This document shows positions 26,893 through 35,113 of a stretch of 64,000 nt of DNA, in pieces (position 1 is the stretch's first letter; each line of letters opens with the position of its first letter). The notes beneath the pieces were generated by a model that made no database searches, was not told the DNA's origin, and saw only the letters and a list, made by a program, of their open reading frames with translations. The DNA comes from Streptomyces pyxinicus (GTDB taxonomy: Bacteria; Actinomycetota; Actinomycetes; Streptomycetales; Streptomycetaceae), in NCBI RefSeq assembly GCF_024753135.1, contig NZ_JANUGP010000029.1, positions 28,567 through 92,566 on the forward strand, in the 5' to 3' direction. The position numbers and the translations under genes were made by a program.

Positions 26893-28029
26893 ATGCGTGC
26901 CGTCCGCCTCACCGCCACCGCCGCCACCGCGGTGGCCGCACTGACCGCCCTCTCGGCCTGCACCGCGAAGAGCGACGCCAAGGACGGCGACGCCATCCAG
27001 GTCACCGCGGCCGACAGCACGTGCGACACCTCCGCCACGTCGGCCCCGGCGGGCCAGGTCACTCTGAAGATCGAGAACAAGGGCTCGCGGGCCACCGAGG
27101 TCGAGATCCTCTTCCCGGACGACCGGATCGTCTCCGAGAAGGAGAACATCGGCCCCGGCACCAAGTACACGCTGACCGCCGAGGTGAAGGCCGGCTCCTA
27201 CGAGATCGCCTGCCGCCCGGGCATGAAGGGCCACGGCGTCCGGCAGAAGCTGACGGTGACCGGCGCCGGCGCGAGCTCGAAGCGCGACCCGAAGCTGGAC
27301 CAGGCCGTCGCCGGCTACCGCCAGTACGCCCAGGACCAGGCCGACGACACCGTGCCGCTCGCCCAGAAGTTCGCCGACGCCATCAAGGCCGGCGACCTGG
27401 AGGCCGCCAAGAAGGCCTACTCCCCCTCGCGCATCGGCTGGGAGCGCACCGAGCCGGTCGCGGAGTCCTTCGGTGACATCGACCCGAAGACCGACACCCG
27501 CGCCGACGGCCTGGAGAAGGGCCAGAAGTGGACCGGCTGGCACCGGCTGGAGAAGGCCCTCTGGCAGGACAAGAAGATCGGCGCCGAGGAGAAGACCCTC
27601 GCCGATCAGCTGGTGAGCGACCTCAAGGACTGGCAGCGGCGGGTCGGCAAGGCCGAGATCACCCCGACCTCCATGGCCAACGGCGCCAAGGAGCTGCTGG
27701 ACGAGGTCGCCACCGGCAAGGTCACCGGCGAGGAGGACCGCTACTCGCACACCGACCTGGCCGACTTCAAGGCGAACGTCGAGGGCGCGCAGCAGGCGTA
27801 CGAGCTGCTGAAGCCGGTCGCCTCGAAGAACGACCCGGCGCTGACCAAGGAGCTGGACCAGCAGTTCACCGCGCTGAACGGCGTGCTGGCCAAGTACCGC
27901 ACCGGCAAGGCCTCCTCCGACTTCGTCTCCTACGACAAGGTCACCAAGGACCAGCGCAAGGAGCTGTCGGACTCGGTGAACGCGCTCGCCGAGCCGCTGT
28001 CGAAGCTCGCCGCCGCGGTCGTGAAGTAG
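26893..28029 (+). CDS. efeO: Iron uptake lipoprotein EfeO (cupredoxin + M75 domain)
   Basis: 378 aa, ATG at 26893. Lipobox LSAC with Cys23. The cupredoxin-like domain (~35-125) has a Cys and CRPGMKGHG metal segment (C..M..H), and the imelysin/M75 domain (~140-378) has the HxxE motif GWHRLEKALW. Periplasm-side component that binds and probably oxidises Fe2+ before transfer to EfeU. First gene of efeOBU. Confidence 0.95.
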   Translation: MRAVRLTATAATAVAALTALSACTAKSDAKDGDAIQVTAADSTCDTSATSAPAGQVTLKIENKGSRATEVEILFPDDRIVSEKENIGPGTKYTLTAEVKAGSYEIACRPGMKGHGVRQKLTVTGAGASSKRDPKLDQAVAGYRQYAQDQADDTVPLAQKFADAIKAGDLEAAKKAYSPSRIGWERTEPVAESFGDIDPKTDTRADGLEKGQKWTGWHRLEKALWQDKKIGAEEKTLADQLVSDLKDWQRRVGKAEITPTSMANGAKELLDEVATGKVTGEEDRYSHTDLADFKANVEGAQQAYELLKPVASKNDPALTKELDQQFTALNGVLAKYRTGKASSDFVSYDKVTKDQRKELSDSVNALAEPLSKLAAAVVK

Positions 28030-28052
28030 CCGACGGCGTGGAGGGTGAAGCG

Positions 28053-29309
28053 ATGACCGAGACCCAGGGCGGCAGCCCGTCCCGCCGGGCGCTGCTCGGC
28101 TGGGGCGGTGCCGGGCTCGCGCTCGGTGCCGCCGTGGCCGGCGGCGCGGTCGCGATGGCCGAGGCCGGCGACGACCTGGACCCGGCGGCGGACGCCGGCG
28201 GCGCGGTGGAGTTCCACGGCGCCCACCAGGCCGGCATCGCCACCCCGGTCCAGGACCGGCTGCACTTCGCCGCGTTCGACGTGAAGACCGACGACCGCGA
28301 CGCCTTCGTCCAGTTGCTGAAGGACTGGACGGCGGCGGCCCGGCGGATGACCGCCGGCAAGGCGGTCGGCGAGGGCGCCTACGGCGGGCTCGCCGAGGCT
28401 CCCCCGGACGACACCGGCGAGGCCCTGGGCCTCAAGCCCAACCGCCTCACCCTCACCCTCGGCTTCGGCCCCTCCCTCTTCGAGCGGTTCGGCCTGGCGG
28501 ACCGCCGCCCGGCCGCCCTGGCCGACCTGCCGCGGTTCCCCGGCGACAACCTGGACCGCTCCCGCACCGGCGGCGACCTGTGCGTGCAGGCCTGCGCCGA
28601 CGACCCGCAGGTCGCCGTGCACGCCATCCGCAACCTGGCCCGCATCGGCTTCGGCACGGTCGCCATCCGCTGGTCCCAGCTCGGCTTCGGCAAGACCTCC
28701 TCCACCACCCCGGACGCCCAGACCCCCCGCAACCTCATGGGGTTCAAGGACGGCACCCGCAACATCGCGGGCACCGAGACCGGGCGGCTGAAGAAGTACG
28801 TGTGGGTCGAGGAGTCGGACACCGACGCCAGGTCGGCCTGGATGACCGGCGGTTCGTACCTGGTCGCCCGCCGTATCCGGATGAACATCGAGACCTGGGA
28901 CCGCACCTCGCTCCAGGAGCAGGAGGACGTGTTCGGGCGGGACAAGCGCGAGGGCGCCCCCGTCGGCAAGGCCAAGGAGCACGACGCGCCGTTCCTGAAG
29001 GCCATGAAGCCGGACGCGCACGTACGGCTCGCGCACCCCGACTCCAACGACGGGGTCACCATCCTGCGCCGTGGCTACTCCTTCACCGACGGCACCGACG
29101 GCCTCGGCCGGCTGGACGCCGGCCTGTTCTTCCTGGCCTACCAGCGCGATGTCCGCAAGGGCTTCATCCCGCTCCAGCGGCGGCTGTCCGCCAAGGACGC
29201 GCTCAACGAGTACATCCAGCACGTGGGTTCGGCGGTCTTCGCGGTCCCCCCAGGCGTCCGGGACTCCCACGACTGGTGGGGCCGGACGCTGTTCTCCGAG
29301 GAGGCGTAG
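28053..29309 (+). CDS. efeB: DyP-type heme peroxidase EfeB (Tat substrate)
   Basis: 418 aa, ATG at 28053 with GAGGGTGAAG upstream. Twin-arginine leader SPSRRALLGWGGAGLALG (R11-R12). The DyP catalytic motif GFKDGTRN (GxxDG) and the heme-ligand His in the later domain are visible, with LAHPDSNDGVTILRRGYSF and GLFFLAYQRDVRKGFIPLQRRL near the end. Exported folded with heme; in EfeUOB it oxidises Fe2+ or, as debated, strips iron from heme. That possibility is relevant here because heme import genes adjoin. Confidence 0.96.
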   Translation: MTETQGGSPSRRALLGWGGAGLALGAAVAGGAVAMAEAGDDLDPAADAGGAVEFHGAHQAGIATPVQDRLHFAAFDVKTDDRDAFVQLLKDWTAAARRMTAGKAVGEGAYGGLAEAPPDDTGEALGLKPNRLTLTLGFGPSLFERFGLADRRPAALADLPRFPGDNLDRSRTGGDLCVQACADDPQVAVHAIRNLARIGFGTVAIRWSQLGFGKTSSTTPDAQTPRNLMGFKDGTRNIAGTETGRLKKYVWVEESDTDARSAWMTGGSYLVARRIRMNIETWDRTSLQEQEDVFGRDKREGAPVGKAKEHDAPFLKAMKPDAHVRLAHPDSNDGVTILRRGYSFTDGTDGLGRLDAGLFFLAYQRDVRKGFIPLQRRLSAKDALNEYIQHVGSAVFAVPPGVRDSHDWWGRTLFSEEA

Positions 29310-29312
29310 CCC

Positions 29313-30185
29313 GTGTTCTCCAACTACCTCATCGGTCTGCGCGAGGGCCTGGAGGCGTCGCTCGTCGTCTGCATCCTGATCGCCTACCTGGTCAAGACCG
29401 ACCGCCGGGACGCCCTGCGGCCCATCTGGACCGGCATCGCCATCGCGATCGCCATCGCCATGGGCTTCGGCTGCGCCCTGGAGTTCGGCTCCCAGGAGAT
29501 GACCTTCCAGGCGCAGGAGGCGCTCGGCGGCTCGCTGTCCATCGTCGCCGTGGGCCTGGTGACCTGGATGGTGTTCTGGATGCGGCGCACCGCCCGGCAC
29601 CTGAGGTCGGAGCTGCACGGCAAGCTGGACGCCGCCCTCGCCCTCGGCACCGGCGCGCTGGTCGCCACCGCGTTCCTCGCCGTCGGCCGGGAGGGCCTGG
29701 AGACCGCCCTGTTCGTGTGGGCCTCCGTGCACGCCGCCTCCGACGGCACCCCGCGCCCGCTGGTCGGCGTCGCCCTCGGCCTGGCCACCGCGGTACTGCT
29801 CGGCTGGCTGTTCTACCGGGGCGCCCTGAAGATCAACCTGGCGAAGTTCTTCACCTGGACCGGCGGCATGCTGGTCGTGGTCGCGGCGGGCGTGCTGGCG
29901 TACGGCTTCCACGACCTCCAGGAGGCCGACTGGATCCCGGGCCTGACGAACCTGGCCTTCGACATCAGCGACGCCATCCCGCCGGACAGCTGGTACGGCA
30001 CCCTGCTCAAGGGCGTGTTCAACTTCCAGCCGGACCCGACGGTCGTCCAGATCACGGTGTGGCTGCTGTACCTGGTCCCGACGCTCACGATCTTCCTGCT
30101 CCCGGTAGGGTTCGCCTCCGGGAAGGGGAAGGTGAAGGAGCCCGATGACCAGGGAACGCAGCCGTCGACGCCTTCGCAGGCGTGA
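29313..30185 (+). CDS. efeU: FTR1-family iron permease EfeU
   Basis: 290 aa, GTG at 29313, three bases after the efeB stop. Seven TM helices expected. Both REGLE iron-binding motifs are present: REGLEASLVV (~10) in TM1 and REGLETALFVW (~128) in TM4. Moves Fe3+ generated by EfeO/EfeB across the membrane. The 3' end overlaps the next gene by 41 bp. Confidence 0.95.
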   Translation: MFSNYLIGLREGLEASLVVCILIAYLVKTDRRDALRPIWTGIAIAIAIAMGFGCALEFGSQEMTFQAQEALGGSLSIVAVGLVTWMVFWMRRTARHLRSELHGKLDAALALGTGALVATAFLAVGREGLETALFVWASVHAASDGTPRPLVGVALGLATAVLLGWLFYRGALKINLAKFFTWTGGMLVVVAAGVLAYGFHDLQEADWIPGLTNLAFDISDAIPPDSWYGTLLKGVFNFQPDPTVVQITVWLLYLVPTLTIFLLPVGFASGKGKVKEPDDQGTQPSTPSQA

Positions 30186-31137
30186 CCGCGACGCACTCAT
30201 AGCGGCGGCGCTGACCGCCTTGTCCCTGACGGCGAGCGGCTGTGTGGTGGTGCACGGGGAGAGGGTCCAACTCCCCGCCACCACCCGGGCCGAGGCCGCC
30301 AGGGCGCTCACCGCCTTCACCGCCGCGTACAACAAGGCCGACGAGGCCTACGACAGTTCCCTCGACGCGCCTTACGTCACCGGCCCGTTGGCCGACATCG
30401 ACGCCGCGCGGCTGAAGGCGGGCCACGCCAACAGCCCGTCGGGCAACGCGCACCACGCCCCGCTGAAGCTGACCGACCCGAAGTTCACGATCCCGAAGAA
30501 GGCCGGCTGGCCGCGCTGGTTCGTCGCCGACGCGCGGGGCAACAAGGGCGGGAACTACCGCTGGGTGCTGGTGTTCCGGCGGGACGGCCTGGACGAGCGC
30601 TGGCAGGTGGCATATCTGACGCTGATGCGGCCGGGCACCGTGCCGCGCTTGCGCACCGACGCGGACGGCTGGGCACGGGCCGTACCGGCCGGCGCGACCG
30701 GTCTCGCCGTCCGGCCCCAGGACCTGAGCGAGACGTACACCGGGTATCTCAAGAGCGGCGGCAAGGAGTTCGCGGCCGGCGGCGCCACCAGCGGACTGCG
30801 CGCGAGCCGGGCGAAGGAGGCCGAGAAGCCCGGCCTGGTACGGCAGTTCATCGACGAGCCGCTCACCCGTGACGCCTACGCGCCGCTCGCCCTGCGCACG
30901 GCGGACGGCGGGGCGCTGGTGTTCTTCACCAGCCGCCACTTCGAGAAGCTGACCGCCGCGCAGGGCGCCTCGGTGCCGGCCCAGAACAAGGACGTACGGG
31001 CCCTGACCAAGGGCGAGGTGAAGCAGTCCCTGACCCTGGAGACGATCTCCAACCAGGCCGCCCTCGACCCGGCGGGCGGCGGCCCGGTGCGGCTGCTGGG
31101 CCGCGTCCAGGGCCTGACGTCGGCCCAGGGCGACTGA
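30145..31137 (+). CDS. Putative lipoprotein, function unknown
   Basis: 330 aa, ATG at 30145 with GAAGGAGCCCG; the overlap of 41 bp with efeU indicates co-transcription. Very basic N-terminus (RERSRRRLRRRDRD), hydrophobic stretch and lipobox LTASGC (Cys33). The mature part has two mixed alpha/beta halves with NYRWVLVFRRDGLDERWQVAYLTL and GGALVFFTSRHFEKLTAAQG, recalling NTF2/SnoaL-like lipoproteins of actinobacteria, without catalytic motifs. Co-occurrence with efeOBU suggests an accessory envelope protein; that is inference. Confidence 0.82.
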   Translation: MTRERSRRRLRRRDRDALIAAALTALSLTASGCVVVHGERVQLPATTRAEAARALTAFTAAYNKADEAYDSSLDAPYVTGPLADIDAARLKAGHANSPSGNAHHAPLKLTDPKFTIPKKAGWPRWFVADARGNKGGNYRWVLVFRRDGLDERWQVAYLTLMRPGTVPRLRTDADGWARAVPAGATGLAVRPQDLSETYTGYLKSGGKEFAAGGATSGLRASRAKEAEKPGLVRQFIDEPLTRDAYAPLALRTADGGALVFFTSRHFEKLTAAQGASVPAQNKDVRALTKGEVKQSLTLETISNQAALDPAGGGPVRLLGRVQGLTSAQGD

Positions 31138-31156
31138 ACCGCGCGGGCGGTGACCG

Positions 31157-31888
31157 TCAGCGCAGCGGCCAGGTCGCGTCCGAGTGACCGGGCTCCGCGC
31201 CGACGTGCCGGGCGCAGGCGTCGGTGAGCGTCTCCAGCAGGCTCAGCGGATCGGTGAGCGGCAGCTCCGGGCCGCGCAGCCAGCGCACCCCCGGCCCGTC
31301 TTCGGACAGGCGGGCGGGCGGGACGAGCACGTAGGAGCCCCGACAGTGCCAGCGCAGGCCGGGATGCTCGTCCATGGTCTCGGGGCGGCAGTCCAGCTCG
31401 CAGGGCCACCACTCGTCCTCGTCCTCCGGGGTGCCCCGGGTGAGGGTGAAGAACAGCATGCGGTCGTCGTCGCTCTCGGCGACCGGGCCGACCTCGACAC
31501 CGGCGCCGAGCAGCCGCTCCAGCGCCTCCCGGCCCGCCTCCAGGGGCACGTCCAGCACGTCGTGGACCATGCCGGTGGCGGTGACGAAGTTGGCCCCCGG
31601 CTGGTGCCGGGCCCACCGCTCGATCTGGGCGTGGTCGGTCGTGGACTGGGTCTGCCAGGCGAACGACACCGGGTGCCGGGCCGGGGTGGGACAGCCGACG
31701 CGGTCGCAGGAGCACCGGTAGCCGGGGGCGGGGTGGGCGGCGGGGGCCAGCGGCAGGCCCGCGTCGGCGGCGGCGAGCAGCAGGGCCTCACGCCCGCCGT
31801 CGCCTGCGGCCTCCCTCGGGCGGCGGCCCAGCAGCCATTGGGAGAGCCTGCCCTGCCGGCCGGACCGGCCGTCGAACGTCCCGCTCAT
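31157..31888 (-). CDS. Bifunctional DNA primase/polymerase-domain protein (prim-pol-like)
   Basis: 243 aa, ATG at 31888. The central part YRCSCDRVGCPTPARHPVSFAW with HAQIERWARHQPGANFVTATG and HDVLDVPLEAGREALERLL resembles the N-terminal PrimPol domain family common in Streptomyces chromosomes; CxCxxxxC-P-xRHP is characteristic. It is much shorter than plasmid replication prim-pols and lacks a helicase, so it is probably not a replicon initiator. Stand-alone gene; role unknown. Confidence 0.8.
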   Translation of the reverse strand: MSGTFDGRSGRQGRLSQWLLGRRPREAAGDGGREALLLAAADAGLPLAPAAHPAPGYRCSCDRVGCPTPARHPVSFAWQTQSTTDHAQIERWARHQPGANFVTATGMVHDVLDVPLEAGREALERLLGAGVEVGPVAESDDDRMLFFTLTRGTPEDEDEWWPCELDCRPETMDEHPGLRWHCRGSYVLVPPARLSEDGPGVRWLRGPELPLTDPLSLLETLTDACARHVGAEPGHSDATWPLR

Positions 31889-32014
31889 CTGTCCCCTCGC
31901 CTCGCTGGTGTGCGGACAGCATGCCTCATGGTCCCACCTTTGTGTGCTTCGGGGGGCCCGTGGGCGGATGCGGGCGGTTGCGGCCGAGACGTGCCTCACA
32001 GGGAGGCGGACGGG

Positions 32015-32629
32015 TCAGCGCGGGGCGAGGCCGTACAGGGCGTAGTCGACCAGAGTGTCCGTGTAGTCGTGGGAGATCGGCCCGGTGTGCTGGAGCCAGC
32101 GCTGCGCGAGGGGCGAGACGAACAGCTCCAGCGCGATCCTCGGGTCCACGTCGGGCCGTACGGCGCCCGCCTCGCGCGCGGCGCGCAGCCGGTCGACGTA
32201 CCGCTGGAGCTGCGGTTCGAGCAGCCGGGCCACGTACCGCCGGCCCAGTTCCTCGTTGACCAGGCCCTCGGCGGCCAGGGCGCGGGCCGGGGCGTCGAAA
32301 CGGGGGTCGAGGAATTCGTCCACCGTGGCCCGCAGGACGGCCTTGAGGTCGGCGGCCAGGTCCCCGGTGTCCGGCAGCGCGGGGGTCTCCTGCCCGGCCG
32401 CCCGCGCCGCCTGCTCCCCGAGGTCCAGGAATGCCTCCAGCAGGACGTCCGCCTTCGCCGGCCACCACCGGTAGATGGTCTGCTTCCCGACCCCGGCCCG
32501 CGCGGCGATGCCCTCGACGGTGGTCCTCGGGTAACCGATCTCCCCGACCAGGGCGAGGGCGGCGGCGTAGATCGCCCGCCGGGACTTCTCGCTGCGGCGG
32601 GTGGCGTCGGGGGCGGGGTTCTTGACCAT
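32015..32629 (-). CDS. TetR/AcrR family transcriptional regulator
   Basis: 204 aa, ATG at 32629. HTH GIAARAGVGKQTIYRWWPAKADVLLEAF (~residues 40-67) and a TetR_C_16-like helical domain. Lies 39 bp downstream of the Rsm22-like gene on the same strand. No obvious target gene; possibly self-regulated or acting on the prim-pol gene 126 bp downstream. Confidence 0.9.
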   Translation of the reverse strand: MVKNPAPDATRRSEKSRRAIYAAALALVGEIGYPRTTVEGIAARAGVGKQTIYRWWPAKADVLLEAFLDLGEQAARAAGQETPALPDTGDLAADLKAVLRATVDEFLDPRFDAPARALAAEGLVNEELGRRYVARLLEPQLQRYVDRLRAAREAGAVRPDVDPRIALELFVSPLAQRWLQHTGPISHDYTDTLVDYALYGLAPR

Positions 32630-32668
32630 GGGGTGAACGTAACAAGGCGCGGGGGGCGGTGGTGGCGG

Positions 32669-33646
32669 TCAGGCCCGTTGATCGGCCGGGGGCCAGGCGT
32701 CGCCCCAGTCGGCGTCGCGGGCGGCCTTGTACAGGTCGCCGTGGCGCTTGGTGACCGTCGTACGGCTCAGCCGCCCGTCCGGCTCGCACAGGTCGAGCAG
32801 CACCTGCCCCTTGCGGATCTGTGGGCGCCGTACGACGCGGGAGGGGGCCGGGTGCGCGGGCAGCCGGGTCGCGGCGACGTACGAAAACTTCTCGTCCTCG
32901 TACGCCAGTGAGCCGCCTTTGACCTGCCGGTGCAGCGAGGAGCGGCCGACGCGGGCCGAGAAGTGGCACCAGTCCCGGCCGGGCTCGATCGGGCAGGCGG
33001 CGCTGTGCGGGCAGGGGGCCGCCACCCGGAAGCCGGCCGCGATCAGGCGGTCCCGGGCCTCGATGACCCGGGCGTACCCGGCGGGGGTGCCGGCCTCGAC
33101 GATCACGACGGTACGGGCGGCCCGCGCGGCGGTGTCCACGAGGGCGGCGCGGTCGGCTTCGGCGAGTTCGTTCAGCACGTACGACACCGTGACCAGGTCG
33201 GTGTCGTCCAGGGTGAGGCCGGTGCCGATGCGGGCGCGCTGCCAGCGGGCCGCGGTGAGGTCCGGGTGCGCGGCGGCGATCTCCCGGCCGAGGGCGAGGG
33301 CGGGTTCGGCCCAGTCCAGGACGGTCACCGGGCGGGTGCCGGGCCAGGTGTCCGCCACGGCCCAGGTGGCGGCGCCGGTGCCGCCACCGATGTCGGTGTG
33401 GCTCGCCGGCGCCCAGTCGGGGACGGTGGCGGCGAACGCGGCCAGGGCGCCGGCCACGGCCTCGAAGGTGGCCGGCATGCGGTAGGCGGCGTAGGCGGCG
33501 ACGTCCGCGCGGTCGCGCAGGATCGGGGCGTCGGTGGGGGTGGCTCCGCGGTAGTTGGCGATGAGCCGCTCGACGGCCGCGCCGACGGCACGGGGCGGCA
33601 GCCCGTCGAGAAGCTCGGCCAGGGCGGTGCGGAGGGGGTCGTTCAC
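32669..33646 (-). CDS. Rsm22-family small-subunit methyltransferase-like protein
   Basis: 325 aa, GTG at 33646. SAM-binding motif HTDIGGGTGAATWAVADTW, post-II motif TLDDTDLVTVSYVLNELAEADRAALV, and the Rsm22 cysteine cluster CPHSAACPIEPGRDWCHFSARV that binds an Fe-S cluster in the mitochondrial homologue. The C-terminal region RLSRTTVTKRHGDLYKAARDADWGDAW is typical. Expected role in small ribosomal subunit maturation; activity of bacterial members is unproven. Confidence 0.9.
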   Translation of the reverse strand: MNDPLRTALAELLDGLPPRAVGAAVERLIANYRGATPTDAPILRDRADVAAYAAYRMPATFEAVAGALAAFAATVPDWAPASHTDIGGGTGAATWAVADTWPGTRPVTVLDWAEPALALGREIAAAHPDLTAARWQRARIGTGLTLDDTDLVTVSYVLNELAEADRAALVDTAARAARTVVIVEAGTPAGYARVIEARDRLIAAGFRVAAPCPHSAACPIEPGRDWCHFSARVGRSSLHRQVKGGSLAYEDEKFSYVAATRLPAHPAPSRVVRRPQIRKGQVLLDLCEPDGRLSRTTVTKRHGDLYKAARDADWGDAWPPADQRA

Positions 33647-33988
33647 CCGGGAATTCTACGGCGCGGTGTGTTCGCCTCGACCCCTCGCCCACCCGTCCGA
33701 CTCGGCCGACCGGGAGGGCACCGAGCGGTAGCTGTCCTGCGTCGGGTGGTGTGGGGTGCGCTTGGGTGGTGTGGGGTGCGCTTGGGGAGTGCCGGGGACG
33801 TGCGGATGCGGCACGGGGGATCGCGAGCATGGCCCCGGCCGCGCGCCCCCGGCCTGGCCGGCCTGGCCGTCCCCGACCCGCCCGCCGGCTACCCGGCACA
33901 CCAGCCCTCGCCCCTCCCCCGGACCACCGGCCCACAGCACCTCAGCCGCCCCGAGCCTCACTTCCGCCGCCCTCCGGGCGCACCTCCC
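33647..33988. other. Non-coding region with a 20-bp tandem duplication
   Basis: No convincing gene on either strand. It holds the duplicated 20-mer at 33744-33783, then GC-rich sequence reaching the 3' end of the serine hydrolase. No terminator stands out. Confidence 0.5.
33744..33783. repeat. 20-bp perfect tandem duplication
   Basis: GGGTGGTGTGGGGTGCGCTT occurs at 33744-33763 and again at 33764-33783, followed by a partial third start (GGGG). Confidence 0.9.
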
Positions 33989-35113
33989 TCACACCACCGC
34001 CCGTGCCAAATGACCGGCCAATCGGACCCTCGGCGCGTTCGACGCGGGCCGTCGGACGGGATGGACCCTGTTGGTGAGAAGGACGAGGAAGGTGTCCGTG
34101 GCCGGGTCGAGGGTGAGGGACGTGCCCGTGAAGCCCGTGTGGCCCGCCGCGCCGTGCCCCGCGAGGTCGCCCATGAACCACGGCTGGTCGAGGGCGAAGC
34201 CGAGGCCGGGCGGGGTCAGGAGGAGTTCCACGAAGTCGGGGCCGAGGATGCGCGCGGGGCCGTAGGAGCCGCCGGCGAGCAGGGTCCGGCAGAAGACCGC
34301 CAGGTCGGGCGCGGTGGAGAAGAGGCCCGCGTGACCGGCGACCCCGCCGAGCGCCCACGCGTTCTCGTCGTGGACCACCCCGCGCAGCATCCCCCGGCGG
34401 GCCTTGGCCCACGGCGGCCGCTGGTCCTCGGTGGCCGCCGCGCCGGGGCACGGACCGAAGCCGGTGGCGGTCATGCCGAGCGGCCGGGTGATCCCGTCCC
34501 GGATGACGACGTCGAGCGTCCGGCCGGTGACGCGCTCCAGCACGAACTGGAGCAGGAGCATGTTGAGGTCCGAGTACAGCACCGTGCCCGGCGGCGTGAT
34601 CGGCGCCTCCGCCCGCAGCGCCGCCATCCGCGCCGCGTCGTCCGGGCAGTCGTACAGGGGCAGTTCGGGGCGCAGCCCGCTGGTGTGGGTGAGCAGGTGC
34701 CGCACGGTGATCCCGTGTACGGCCGCCGCGCGGAAGTCGGGCAGGAAGTCGCCGACCCGCGCGTCCACGCCGAGGGTGCCCCGCTCGATCTGCTGCACGG
34801 CGGCGACGGACGTGAACAGCTTGGTCAGGGACGCCAGGTCGAAGGGCGTGTCCACGGTGGCCGGGACCCGCGCAGCGGGCGGCAGTTCGACGCCGGTGTC
34901 GCTCTCGGGGTCGTAGGACGCGTACCGCACGGCCCAGCCCGCCGCCTCGGCCACGGCGATCACCGGCCCGCGCCCGGCCACCGCGACGGCGCCGGGTGCC
35001 CAGGGGCGCGCCCCGGCGGTGAGGGCGTGCACCTCGCCGACCAGGTGCCCGAGTTCGACGGGGTCGAGACCCGCCCGCTCGGGTGTGTCGACGCGCAGTC
35101 TCGGTGCGCTCAG
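33989..35113 (-). CDS. Serine hydrolase, class C beta-lactamase/DD-peptidase fold
   Basis: 374 aa if started at CTG 35113 (LSAPRLRVDTPERAGLD). No ATG/GTG/TTG is in frame near there; the CTG overlaps the upstream MFS stop as CTGA with GGAGGGAGAG before it. The next candidate is a GTG about 75 bases in. Catalytic SxxK is in FDLASLTKLFT, YxN in VLYSDLNMLLLQ, and the third motif is HTGFTGT. No signal peptide is visible. Substrate unknown: peptidase or esterase. Coupled to the Bcr-type pump. Confidence 0.86.
   Translation of the reverse strand: MSAPRLRVDTPERAGLDPVELGHLVGEVHALTAGARPWAPGAVAVAGRGPVIAVAEAAGWAVRYASYDPESDTGVELPPAARVPATVDTPFDLASLTKLFTSVAAVQQIERGTLGVDARVGDFLPDFRAAAVHGITVRHLLTHTSGLRPELPLYDCPDDAARMAALRAEAPITPPGTVLYSDLNMLLLQFVLERVTGRTLDVVIRDGITRPLGMTATGFGPCPGAAATEDQRPPWAKARRGMLRGVVHDENAWALGGVAGHAGLFSTAPDLAVFCRTLLAGGSYGPARILGPDFVELLLTPPGLGFALDQPWFMGDLAGHGAAGHTGFTGTSLTLDPATDTFLVLLTNRVHPVRRPASNAPRVRLAGHLARAVV

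Noticed and set aside
31157..31888. Plasmid or phage replication gene indicating an integrated element
   Set aside because: Prim-pol domain alone, with no integrase, tRNA att site, helicase or change in base composition around it.
33744..33783. CRISPR-like repeat
   Set aside because: Direct tandem copies without spacers and without cas genes.
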